A DNA stretch of 8,454 nt from Flavobacteriales bacterium (GCA_026993705.1 JALWSJ010000059.1:1-8454), one strand, 5' to 3'. Counted from the first letter of the stretch, positions 1 to 6,641 are shown. Numbers and translations: made by a program. The notes: generated by a model from the sequence alone, not told the origin.

Positions 1-125
1 GCATGTTTGAACTCCTTTTTACCCTCCTCCTTTTGAGGGCAAAAAGAGTGAGTAGTGATAGCCCGACCATTACAGCGTTAAAAAGTAATGTAGTGCAACG
101 AAATTGCTTTTTTATGCTGTAATGG
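1..125 (-). repeat. Two-hairpin interspersed element, copy 2 (left edge)
   Basis: Read on the minus strand, this stretch has a long hairpin, then the core TCGGGCTATC (66-57), then a second hairpin. The first hairpin pairs 67-89 with 103-125: 23 positions with one mismatch and two G-T pairs, around a 13-base loop; its outer 10 bp (CCATTACAGC at 67-76 with GCTGTAATGG at 116-125) are perfect. The second pairs 16-26 with 35-45 (TTTTTaCCCTC with GAGGGcAAAAA). The same order occurs in the opposite orientation at 2919-3050, which identifies this as a copy of a dispersed element. Its stem sequence is unrelated to the stem of that copy. It lies just downstream of the DUF4286 gene and may act as an RNA 3' structure. 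A small extra palindrome, ATGGG-ATCG-CCCAT (122-135), overlaps the stem base. Its left end may be cut by the window edge. Confidence 0.65.
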
Positions 126-144
126 GATCGCCCATATTCAAATA

Positions 145-456
145 CTACTTATGCCTATGAACGACATCCATCAATGTCCTAAAGGCAGCGTATTTTCCTT
201 CGTATTTATCGTGGTGTTCTTGTTGCAATTGTGGGGCAAATTCATTCATATAGCGTTCTAAATCTTCTTTTGAATTACAGAAATATTGTACGGAATAGCT
301 AGTTCCTCCCTCGCTTTCGGCATTGATTTTACACATTAAATTTTGCGTAAAACAGCCTGTTTCCATTACATCGGGTATATGTTTATTCTTCATCCAATCC
401 AACCATTCTTGCTCTACGTCGTGGTCGATATTGACCGTTACATTATATAAAATCAT
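145..456 (-). CDS. DUF4286 family small protein
   Basis: A 103-residue soluble protein without signal peptide or membrane segment. It begins MILYNVTVNID and contains a WLDWMKNKHIPDVMETG segment and a SYSVQYFCNSKEDLERY strand-helix segment. These match the DUF4286 family as I remember it, a family of about 100 residues found mostly in Bacteroidota and resembling dimeric alpha/beta-barrel (ferredoxin-like) proteins. Its biochemical function is unknown. The ATG at 456 lies 6 bases after the stop of the TPR gene, so it is very probably the last gene of a three-gene operon with that gene and the lipoprotein gene. The stop is TAG. A large palindrome follows about 20 bases downstream (67-125). I recall this family lying near the 16S rRNA methyltransferase gene rsmA in flavobacteria, but that gene is not in the window. 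Confidence 0.85.
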   Translation of the reverse strand: MILYNVTVNIDHDVEQEWLDWMKNKHIPDVMETGCFTQNLMCKINAESEGGTSYSVQYFCNSKEDLERYMNEFAPQLQQEHHDKYEGKYAAFRTLMDVVHRHK

Positions 457-462
457 AGCTTT

Positions 463-2289
463 TTATTTTCCGCTTAATTCTCTGTACTTTTTTCGTGCTT
501 CTACCAAAAAAAGACTTCCGGGATATTCAAACAGCAACTGTTTGTAATAGGCTTTTGCTGTTTCTTTGTCGTCTAAATAATTTTCATAGAGTTGAGCCAT
601 TTCGTATAGGGCGTTATCTGCCAACACGTCTTCTTTGTAGTTTAGTGCAATTTGTTCCAAATACTTAATCGCTCCTTGAATATCTCCTTTGCTCTTGGCT
701 ATCTCGTGTTTTTTCCATAATATTTCATCTGCCAACGGATGGTAAGGAAATTCTTTTTCGATGCTGTCAAAATATAATTCTGCCGAATCGTATTTGTGCT
801 GGACTATCAATAAATCGGCTCGTGCAAACAACTGCATCGGACGTTCGGTAGTATCTAACCCTGTATTTTCGGTTATTAATAGCGATAAATCCATCGCATC
901 GTTGGCTATCAGTTTACTCGTCGATGCTTTTAAAACATCTAACTGAGCTTTTGCCCATGCAAATTCTCCGGTATAATAATAGATACGTGCATTTTTAAAC
1001 TTAGCCTCGTGCCCAATCGGCTCTTCTTTGAACTGTTTTTCGACTTGCATATATAATAGCGATGCGTCCCAAACATCGTCTAACAAAACCAAAATATCAG
1101 CTAAAAGAACTTTTAATTTGGCTTTTTCTTTGGTAGATAAACCTGAAAATGTGAGAGCTTCCTCTATTTGCAAACGTGCCGTTTCGGGTTCATCTAAATA
1201 ATAGGCATTTAACTTAGCTAAGTCTTTTACTAATTCAAGCGAATAGGCATTTTTTCCTAAGTCGCGAAGTGCATCTTCATAATCGGCTCTTAAAGACAAT
1301 ACTTCTTCTCGCGTATAGGCACGCCCCTCTGTTATTTTCGCTTTTAAGGTTTTTAATTTGTTGTTTTTTGCTGCTCGGTAATATCTGCCATCCTCCGGTA
1401 AACTCAATACATAGTCATAGGCTTCTAAGGCGGTATCGGATTGCTTATTGTTATAGGCGGCTACTCCTAAATTATAAACTCTTCTCCCCTCGCCTTTCTC
1501 TCGTTTGTCTAGGGCTTTTAAGTGAATTAACGCACTTTTATAGTCTCCTTTTTGCATAAAAAACCACGCTAACAACTCAGTATAAACCGGTTTATTCGGA
1601 TGTTCCTGTACTTTTTTTAATAAAGCTTTTCGCAAGGCTTCTACTTTTTTAGGTTCTGATGAAAAATCTATCGAATTGTTTAGTCCGCTTTGTGTTTGCA
1701 TCAAATAGCCTTCGTTTACATCCACCAAATCCAATAAGGTCTTTATCATCAAATCGGTTTTTCCTTGGCGGTTATAAAGTTGTGCTATTCTATGATTGTA
1801 CATATAGGGATTACCATAGGCAACTTTATTCCCCTGCAAATATGTTTCTATGGCAAACTGTATTTTTCCTTCACGTTCAAACTGAGATGCCAAGGTTTGA
1901 ATTTTATTGGTTCTTGTATTTCGAGTAATGCTGTTGATTGCTTTTTTATATTGTAACTCTGCCTTTTCCAGCTCTCCTTTCACTTCATATACTTTTCCTA
2001 GCAATACGTAAACTCGCAATTCGTCAGGATGTTTTCGCAGGTATTTTTTAGCTAATTTTTCAGCCTCTTTATACTGTTCCAACTCCATATAACAGTTGTA
2101 GAGATAGGTGAAATTATAATAAGAAGGCACTGCTTCATAAATACGTTCGTAGTACATCAATGCTTTGTCATACTCTCCTTGATTGTAATAGGTTAACGCC
2201 AATCTTTTATCTTGTTCATCTTGAGCCAAAACAAAAGTAGAAGCTATATTCAGCAACAAAAACAGACTTATATGAACCAAATATTTCAT
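463..2289 (-). CDS. Secreted tetratricopeptide-repeat protein
   Basis: A 608-residue protein with a signal peptide (MKYLVHISLFLLLNIASTFVLAQ) and predicted cleavage near residue 22. It is therefore periplasmic or membrane-associated. TPR-like helical pairs are clear near the N-terminus (about residues 25-117; YYNQGEYDKALMYYERIYE, YKEAEKLAKKYL, GELEKAELQYKKAI) and in the last 110 residues (YDSAELYFDSIEKEFP, GDIQGAIKYLEQIA, ETAKAYYKQLLFEYPGS). The C-terminal group resembles the TPR arrays of BamD/YbgF-like envelope proteins. The middle is helical with degenerate repeats. A TTG lies in frame one codon upstream, but I chose the ATG at 2289 because it overlaps the TGA of the lipoprotein gene as TGATG, a classic coupling arrangement. 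TPRs normally scaffold protein complexes; the partner is unknown, though the co-transcribed lipoprotein is the first candidate. Confidence 0.85.
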   Translation of the reverse strand: MKYLVHISLFLLLNIASTFVLAQDEQDKRLALTYYNQGEYDKALMYYERIYEAVPSYYNFTYLYNCYMELEQYKEAEKLAKKYLRKHPDELRVYVLLGKVYEVKGELEKAELQYKKAINSITRNTRTNKIQTLASQFEREGKIQFAIETYLQGNKVAYGNPYMYNHRIAQLYNRQGKTDLMIKTLLDLVDVNEGYLMQTQSGLNNSIDFSSEPKKVEALRKALLKKVQEHPNKPVYTELLAWFFMQKGDYKSALIHLKALDKREKGEGRRVYNLGVAAYNNKQSDTALEAYDYVLSLPEDGRYYRAAKNNKLKTLKAKITEGRAYTREEVLSLRADYEDALRDLGKNAYSLELVKDLAKLNAYYLDEPETARLQIEEALTFSGLSTKEKAKLKVLLADILVLLDDVWDASLLYMQVEKQFKEEPIGHEAKFKNARIYYYTGEFAWAKAQLDVLKASTSKLIANDAMDLSLLITENTGLDTTERPMQLFARADLLIVQHKYDSAELYFDSIEKEFPYHPLADEILWKKHEIAKSKGDIQGAIKYLEQIALNYKEDVLADNALYEMAQLYENYLDDKETAKAYYKQLLFEYPGSLFLVEARKKYRELSGK

Positions 2290-2831
2290 CAAAAAGTAAG
2301 GGTTTTATGTTTGATATAATCGGCTACAGAGTCATGCACCATCATCAATTGTTGAGCATTTTGCAGATAGACATTTACTGCACTATCCAACAATCGCACG
2401 TTATTTCTTTCATTTTCCAAGGCTTTTTGTAAAGGCTCTCCCTCTATTGCCGAATTATCCAAATCGGTCTTTAAAGTTTCTAATTGATGATTAACCAAAT
2501 CAAAATTCCTAGTTATAATATCCTTGTTTTTATTCATCACCTTATAAGCATGTTTTACATTTTTATAAAAATCAATACTACTCATAAAACGGTGGTCAAT
2601 AGTATCGGCGAAATAATACTTTTTGATAAGCATTATGCTCTCGTCATATTGTTTTTTAACTGCCGAAATCTTGTCGAAATCTACCGAAACAAAATCCTTT
2701 TCTAAGGCATCAGTTTTCTTTTGAAGTTGCTCTACTTTTTTAATCGCTTCCTCATCCCTAAAAGTACACGAACTCGATAGCCCCACTATTAACAAAAGCA
2801 AAATACTAACTTTTCTCCTCATAATTTTCAT
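2289..2831 (-). CDS. Coiled-coil lipoprotein of unknown function
   Basis: A 180-residue protein with a lipoprotein-type signal peptide: basic start (MKIMRRK), hydrophobic stretch (VSILLLLIVGL) and SSSC with Cys22 as the likely lipidated residue. The residues after the cysteine are TFRDEE. An acidic cluster this close to the cysteine resembles the lipoprotein surface-export signals described in flavobacteria, but the match is loose. The rest is almost wholly helical and charged (EEAIKKVEQLQKKTDALEKDF, DKISAVKKQYDESIMLIKKYY), probably forming coiled coils. I do not recognise a named family. A second in-frame ATG at codon 4 would give an equally good signal peptide (MRRKVSILL). The stop TGA overlaps the start of the TPR gene by one base, so the two products are probably made together and may bind each other. 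A good promoter lies 17 bases upstream. Confidence 0.8.
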   Translation of the reverse strand: MKIMRRKVSILLLLIVGLSSSCTFRDEEAIKKVEQLQKKTDALEKDFVSVDFDKISAVKKQYDESIMLIKKYYFADTIDHRFMSSIDFYKNVKHAYKVMNKNKDIITRNFDLVNHQLETLKTDLDNSAIEGEPLQKALENERNNVRLLDSAVNVYLQNAQQLMMVHDSVADYIKHKTLTF

Positions 2832-2847
2832 CTCTTTAAACGAATAC

Positions 2848-2877
2848 CAAAGATAACATTCTTTTTATAGAAGGCAA
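2848..2877 (-). promoter_or_regulatory. Bacteroidota-type promoter for the lipoprotein-TPR-DUF4286 operon
   Basis: On the minus strand, TTG (2877-2875) is followed after 19 bases by TATCTTTG (2855-2848). This matches the primary-sigma consensus of Bacteroidota (TTG around -33, TAnnTTTG around -7) with usual spacing. Transcription would start near 2842, leaving a leader of only about 10 bases before the ATG at 2831. No other good match lies between this site and the palindromic region. Confidence 0.7.
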
Positions 2878-2918
2878 TAATGATGCAAAAGTTTGTCAAT
2901 CATAATCATTTGGGCGTT

Positions 2919-3095
2919 CCCCTTTTTTGTGAAAGACACATATCGCTCTCGCTCAACGTATCTTTCACAAAAAAGGGTCGGGCTATCCGCTATATCTTTT
3001 GCCCTCCAAAAGGAGGGAGGGCAAAAGGATGCCGCTTCTATCCCTAACGCGATACAGGTGAGTGTAAAGAAAACGGAGTTTAGTTTTCTTAGACG
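2919..3095 (+). repeat. Two-hairpin interspersed element, copy 1
   Basis: The first hairpin is a perfect 17-bp inverted repeat (2920-2936 with 2961-2977; CCCTTTTTTGTGAAAGA on the left). It is followed directly by the core TCGGGCTATCCGC (2978-2990). A second perfect 12-bp hairpin pairs CTTTTGCCCTCC (2996-3007) with 3016-3027. After it come GGATGCCGCTTCTATCCCTAACGC and a small hairpin, AAGAAAAC/GTTTTCTT (3067-3074 with 3083-3090). Copy 2 at 1-125 has the same order on the other strand. I remember very similar text scattered between genes in flavobacterial genomes, which fits a dispersed palindromic repeat. A 68-codon plus-strand frame runs across it (2893-3099) but simply translates the hairpins. 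Confidence 0.7.
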
Positions 3096-3099
3096 ATGA

Positions 3100-3139
3100 A
3101 AAATTCTTTTCCATAGCCCCAGCTATGGAAAAGAATTTT
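3100..3139. repeat. Perfect 18-bp hairpin with 4-base loop
   Basis: Positions 3100-3117 (AAAATTCTTTTCCATAGC) and 3122-3139 are exact reverse complements around the loop CCCA. Neither side is followed by a T-run, so it does not look like an ordinary intrinsic terminator. It directly follows the two-hairpin element and may be part of it or a separate insertion. A smaller palindrome, AATAAAA-GCG-TTTTATT, lies just beyond it (3156-3172). Confidence 0.65.
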
Positions 3140-3189
3140 GAAGAAGGATAAGGAAAATAAAAGCGTTTTATTGTGCTCAGATGTCTGGT

Positions 3190-3415
3190 GTTAGGGATTC
3201 CAACTAACGTAAAAATATCGCACTGAATATCAAATAGTTATAAAATTGTTATTTTTTTACGTTAGCAACAAAACTCAACTGTTTTTTACACAGTCGCTTA
3301 ATTCCAACTAACGTAAAAATAAAATACTGATAATCAAATAATTATAAAATAGCTGGTATTTTTACGTTAGCATCAAAACTCAACTGTTTTTCACAGTCGC
3401 TTAATAATCCCTAAC
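3190..3415. repeat. Tandem pair of ~104-bp palindromic units inside a 10-bp inverted repeat
   Basis: Unit 1 (3197-3300) and unit 2 (3301-3403) are near-identical over most of their length. Both start ATTCCAACTAACGTAAAAAT and end CAGTCGCTTA. Each unit has its own internal inverted repeat: CTAACGTAAAAA at 3204-3215 with 3254-3265 in unit 1, and a perfect 14-bp pair (3308-3321 with 3357-3370) in unit 2. The whole block is enclosed by GTTAGGGATT (3190-3199) and AATCCCTAAC (3406-3415). No reading frame crosses it. It resembles a duplicated miniature mobile element or repeat-derived array. I see no clear target-site duplication. Confidence 0.7.
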
Positions 3416-3474
3416 GTTAAGAAAATGAGCGAGAAGAAAACTACCCGGCAAAAACCAACCAATACACTACAAAC

Positions 3475-3507
3475 AAAAAAAGCCCTGCTACATAAGTAAC
3501 AGAGCTT
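3475..3507 (-). terminator. Intrinsic terminator of rpmB
   Basis: On the minus strand, a stem of about 12 bp (3507-3496 with 3491-3480, including two G-U pairs, loop TTAT) is followed directly by a run of T (plus-strand A at 3475-3480). It begins 23 bases after the rpmB stop, the typical form and place for a Rho-independent terminator. It indicates that rpmB is the last gene of its transcript here. Confidence 0.8.
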
Positions 3508-3529
3508 ACTCCTTAAAAAGGAAATCAAA

Positions 3530-3766
3530 TTATTTTATAACTCCTTGAGCTCTTGCTTCGTTCAATACAGCAGAGATACCTTTTTTATTGATTGTTCTCA
3601 ATGTTGAAGTTGTAATTTTAAGTTTAATCCATTTATCTTCTTCAGGGATATAAAATCTCTTTGTAATCAAATTTGGATAGAATTTTCTTTTTGTTCTTCT
3701 TAATGAGTGAGATACATTGTTTCCACTCATTACTTTTTTTCCTGATATTTCACAAACTCTAGACAT
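3530..3766 (-). CDS. rpmB: 50S ribosomal protein L28
   Basis: A 78-residue protein recognisable as bacterial L28. It starts MSRVCEISGKKVMSGNNVSHSLRRTKRKFYPNL, the family signature in which NNVSHS and the basic RRTKRKFYPNL segment contact 23S rRNA. The body (KLKITTSTLRTINKKG) and length are normal for the family. It has a single cysteine, with SGKK where the zinc-binding form has a CxxC pair, so it is the cysteine-poor (zinc-independent) type common in Bacteroidota. No Shine-Dalgarno sequence is evident before the ATG. The gene stands alone: its terminator begins 23 bases downstream and a repeat-rich region follows. In many Bacteroidota rpmB is followed by rpmG, a DUF4295 gene and ftsY; none is here. 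Confidence 0.97.
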   Translation of the reverse strand: MSRVCEISGKKVMSGNNVSHSLRRTKRKFYPNLITKRFYIPEEDKWIKLKITTSTLRTINKKGISAVLNEARAQGVIK

Positions 3767-3819
3767 CTGGTATATTGTTTTTGTTTTATTAAAATTATTG
3801 CTCTACTATTTACAGCTTG

Positions 3820-3851
3820 CAAATAACTTGCTTTTTATTGGAATTTCCAAA
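3820..3851 (-). promoter_or_regulatory. Possible promoter of rpmB
   Basis: On the minus strand, TTTG (3851-3848) is followed after 20 bases by GTTATTTG (3827-3820), which matches 7 of 8 positions of TAnnTTTG if the first base is relaxed. This would give a leader of roughly 45-50 bases before rpmB. A short palindrome, TTGGAA-T-TTCCAA, lies between the two boxes. The match is imperfect; read-through from the receptor gene is possible because no terminator is visible after it. Confidence 0.35.
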
Positions 3852-3915
3852 TATTTTGGTTTTAAATCCATAAAAGAAATTAACAAACCATAGTTACTTT
3901 CAACCTTATTAGAGA

Positions 3916-6252
3916 TTAAAACCTCCAACTAAACCCAATACTCGGCAATATCGGCAATTGGTACACTCGATTGTTGGTTACTGGCTCTACGTAAAAAATA
4001 TTTTTTCTACTATAAGCATTGGTAACACTAGCTGTAATTTCTATTTTGCTTTTGTTTTTTAACTCAATTTTTCTTTTTAAAGCAATATCCAAACGATGAT
4101 ACGCCGATAATCTTCCTTTATAAATATTTCCATAAACAATATCCACATTGTTGGAATTTGCGGTTGTATAATCCGTTCCTATTCCGTTTTGATTGAAATT
4201 AACAAGTTGTGTAAACCCTTGTATTTGAGTAAAAGGCAAGCCCGAACCAAAATTCCAACGAACATTCAACTCCCAATTTTTCTTTTTTCCCATCAAATAT
4301 GTTCCAACCAAATTGATGTTATGTCTTCTATCATATACAGGAGCATAAGTTTGTACTCCGTCCCAACGCGTTACTTTTCCTAATGAATAAACTGCCCACA
4401 AGTAATAACGACTGTCTGAATATTTTAACACAACATCCACCCCACGAGCAGCTCCTGTTTCTATGATGAAATCTTTCTTTACCAAATCAGGAATAGATGA
4501 ATTTTCAGGTGTATCATCATAAATTTTATTTTTATTCATATTGGTTAATTGTGTAAACCACTTATAGTAGCCCTCTACATTTAATCCCCAGTGCTTTGCC
4601 AAATCATATTCAAAACCGAAGATTGCATGAGTTGCCTTTTGTAACTTATGCTTTCTTACTTTAATTGTCCCGTCTGGTTGAGGAATATTTTTTTGTAAAT
4701 TATCTGGTCCTGATAAGAATCCGTAAAAAAGATTCACTACATCACGGTCGGAGTTAGCACTGATTAAGTTTTGAGAATAAACTCCACTAGCAAATTTAAA
4801 CCTCAACTTTTCATTCGCGTTGTACTTTATTCCTAAACGAGGTTCGGGAGAAAAATTACCCAACGATGTATAGTATTGCATTCTGAATCCGGGATTAATG
4901 ACGAAACGACGGCGTACAATTTTATAATCGATATAACCCGCTACTTGCGTCGTATTTTCAACTTGCCCTAACTTTCTTCCTACCGAATTGGTAAAAGAAA
5001 AATCGGTTTTAAATCCATTTAGTTCAATTCCGTATTTGATTTCATCGTCTTTCTTGAAATATTTAAAATCAAAACCTAAAGAAAAACCATTAACTTGACT
5101 AGTACGTGGAGCTTTAAACAATCCGGTTGTCGGGTCTATTTCTGCTAACGAAATTTTATAGTCTGAAAAGTTAAATTTACCTTCTATTAATACAGGTGTT
5201 GCAGCAGGCACCATGACAAAATTTGCTCCTGCTCCGTGCGAATCCCAACGTAAGTTTAAAAGTTCTTTCCATTTTACGTTATCGGAAAAGTTATATCCGA
5301 AAAAATTGGCTTTACTTCCGTTTGCTCCGTTGATGGATACTTTACCGTATAAATCGGTATAATTAAAAGGAAGTCCTGCTGTATCTACATAAGAATAGAA
5401 TAATTTTGAGGTTTTTTCTAAATATGAAGTTTTACCTGAAAAAACATAAGAAATAGTAGCTCCTCCATTTTCTTTCATCTTTTTTATTGGTCCTTCTAAT
5501 GTAAGTTTTGAACCAAAAGGATTAACCGCTACCCTACCTGAAAAATGTTGTTTATTTCCGTCAATGGTTCGTATATCCATAACAGAAGAAATTCTCCCTC
5601 CGTATTGAGCTCCAAAACCACCAGTGTATATATCAGCATTTCTGATAATTTCGGTATCGAATACAGAGAAAAACCCAATGGAATGAAAAGGATTATAAAC
5701 CACCATTCCATCTAATAGTACTTTGTTTTGAACAGGCGAACCTCCTCTAATGTACATTTGACCTCCTTGGTCTCCTGTTGTAATTACTCCTGGTACGGTC
5801 TGAAAATAGGTTGCCAAATCAGCTTCACCTCCAACAGAAGGTACGGCTTGAATTTCTTTTTTTGTCGCTTTTATCATCGACATTTTTACTTGTTTTTTGG
5901 CTTCTTGCCCTTCTGCCGAAACGACAACTTCATCCAGTAATTTATCGTTTTCTTCCAAATAAATATTTTGGCTGATTATCTTTCCTTTTTCAACGTGGAC
6001 TTTTACCTCTTTTGTTGAGTACGTAATATTGGTTACTTCTAAAACTACATCACCAACAGGTGCATTTGATATTTGATAAAACCCGTTGACATCGGTTGGT
6101 GAACCAATTCCTGTTCCCTTTATTTTCACATTGGTAAACATTACCGGTTCTCCATTTGACTTGTCGTAAACAAACCCTCTTATGGTTCCGGTTGCTTGTG
6201 CTATTGCTAATGTGGTACTAAATATAAATAGTAATAATGCGTATGTTCTCAT
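3916..6252 (-). CDS. TonB-dependent outer-membrane receptor with carboxypeptidase-regulatory-like N-domain
   Basis: A 778-residue outer-membrane protein with a signal peptide cleaved near AIA|Q (residue 18). Residues about 23-105 form a carboxypeptidase-regulatory-like beta-sandwich (GTIRGFVYDKSNGEPVMFTNVKIKGT, DVNGFYQI) joined by LLDEVVVSA to the plug domain (about 120-230; MYIRGGSPVQNKVLLDGMVVY and GGFGAQYGGRISSVMDIRT). The remainder has the alternating aromatic strands of a beta-barrel and ends IGFSWRF, a C-terminal phenylalanine typical of proteins inserted by the BAM complex. Such receptors import large nutrients or chelates using TonB energy. The substrate cannot be read from the sequence: no SusD-like, regulator or enzyme gene adjoins it. 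The length is normal and the frame intact. The ATG at 6252 directly precedes the signal peptide; no Shine-Dalgarno sequence is evident. The next gene, rpmB, starts 149 bases downstream and is functionally unrelated. Confidence 0.93.
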   Translation of the reverse strand: MRTYALLLFIFSTTLAIAQATGTIRGFVYDKSNGEPVMFTNVKIKGTGIGSPTDVNGFYQISNAPVGDVVLEVTNITYSTKEVKVHVEKGKIISQNIYLEENDKLLDEVVVSAEGQEAKKQVKMSMIKATKKEIQAVPSVGGEADLATYFQTVPGVITTGDQGGQMYIRGGSPVQNKVLLDGMVVYNPFHSIGFFSVFDTEIIRNADIYTGGFGAQYGGRISSVMDIRTIDGNKQHFSGRVAVNPFGSKLTLEGPIKKMKENGGATISYVFSGKTSYLEKTSKLFYSYVDTAGLPFNYTDLYGKVSINGANGSKANFFGYNFSDNVKWKELLNLRWDSHGAGANFVMVPAATPVLIEGKFNFSDYKISLAEIDPTTGLFKAPRTSQVNGFSLGFDFKYFKKDDEIKYGIELNGFKTDFSFTNSVGRKLGQVENTTQVAGYIDYKIVRRRFVINPGFRMQYYTSLGNFSPEPRLGIKYNANEKLRFKFASGVYSQNLISANSDRDVVNLFYGFLSGPDNLQKNIPQPDGTIKVRKHKLQKATHAIFGFEYDLAKHWGLNVEGYYKWFTQLTNMNKNKIYDDTPENSSIPDLVKKDFIIETGAARGVDVVLKYSDSRYYLWAVYSLGKVTRWDGVQTYAPVYDRRHNINLVGTYLMGKKKNWELNVRWNFGSGLPFTQIQGFTQLVNFNQNGIGTDYTTANSNNVDIVYGNIYKGRLSAYHRLDIALKRKIELKNKSKIEITASVTNAYSRKNIFYVEPVTNNRVYQLPILPSIGFSWRF

Positions 6253-6403
6253 AGTGCGGGCTAAAATAATAAAAATATCAAAGCCTTACGTTTTTTATTT
6301 AATGTTATTCTTTGAATCTTAACTCGAAGTATTTGTTGATTCTACATTTTTAAAGTCTGACTACTTGCTAATATTGAGAAAACGTAATCATCAAGCAAAC
6401 TAA
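6253..6403. other. Intergenic stretch upstream of the receptor gene
   Basis: No gene or RNA is visible here. I searched the minus strand for the TAnnTTTG promoter box and found only an imperfect TTAGTTTG (6402-6395) without a TTG at proper spacing, so I make no promoter call. The sequence is AT-rich. The direct repeat that flanks the toxin cassette begins immediately to the right. Confidence 0.5.
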
Positions 6404-6593
6404 AAAGCTACCAATGAAAGAAACGAGAAGGAGGAACGAGTGAAAGTGGAGTGAATACAACTTTTCCTGTGGGGGGGGGGAATTCCTTTTGTTTGTTTTA
6501 GGGTGTAACAGTCTTCGTCTGTTTAATGGTTAGTATATCAGTTGTTTCCCTTATAAGGGACAGTTTTTTCTATTTTGGGTGTGGAGAGAGCAC
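6404..6593. repeat. Direct repeat flanking the toxin cassette, copy A
   Basis: This stretch aligns with 8235-8438 in the same orientation. Exact blocks are 35 bases (6432-6466 = 8264-8298) and 19 bases (6482-6500 = 8320-8338). The rest is clearly related, down to a shared GAGAGCAC at the right end (6586-6593 = 8431-8438). It lies about 50 bases after the immunity gene stop. Inside are two GAGTGAA heptamers 11 bases apart (6438, 6449), a G10 run, and a small palindrome, CCCTTATAAGGG (6548-6559), followed by a T-run on the plus strand. It holds no reading frame I can support. Confidence 0.8.
6471..6480. repeat. G10 homopolymer tract
   Basis: Ten consecutive G in an AT-rich background, inside direct-repeat copy A. 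Copy B has an interrupted version at the same place (GGGGTTGGGGG, 8303-8313). Such tracts change length by slippage. It is not in a coding region and lies about 220 bases upstream of the receptor gene, so an effect on expression is unproven. The exact length could also be a sequencing artefact. Confidence 0.8.
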
Positions 6594-6641
6594 CGCTTTC
6601 AGGGATTGGCTGCCATTGGAGTTTCTGTTTTAGCAGACCTT

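Noticed and set aside
16..125. An intrinsic terminator for the DUF4286 operon
   Set aside because: The hairpins are strong, but neither is followed by a T-run on the minus strand; the match to the element at 2919-3050 explains them better.
2290..2292. TTG as the start of the TPR gene
   Set aside because: The ATG one codon later overlaps the previous stop as TGATG and gives a normal signal peptide, so TTG is unnecessary.
2893..3099. A 68-codon plus-strand frame in the palindromic region
   Set aside because: It only translates the two-hairpin element; there is no family, signal or ribosome-binding support, and the hairpins explain the sequence.
3190..3415. A CRISPR array
   Set aside because: There are only two repeat units of about 104 bases, each internally palindromic, with no short repeat/spacer alternation and no cas genes nearby.
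5529..5711. A minus-strand frame of 60 codons inside the receptor gene
   Set aside because: It lies in another frame of the clearly coding TonB receptor, whose plug-domain motifs cover the same bases.
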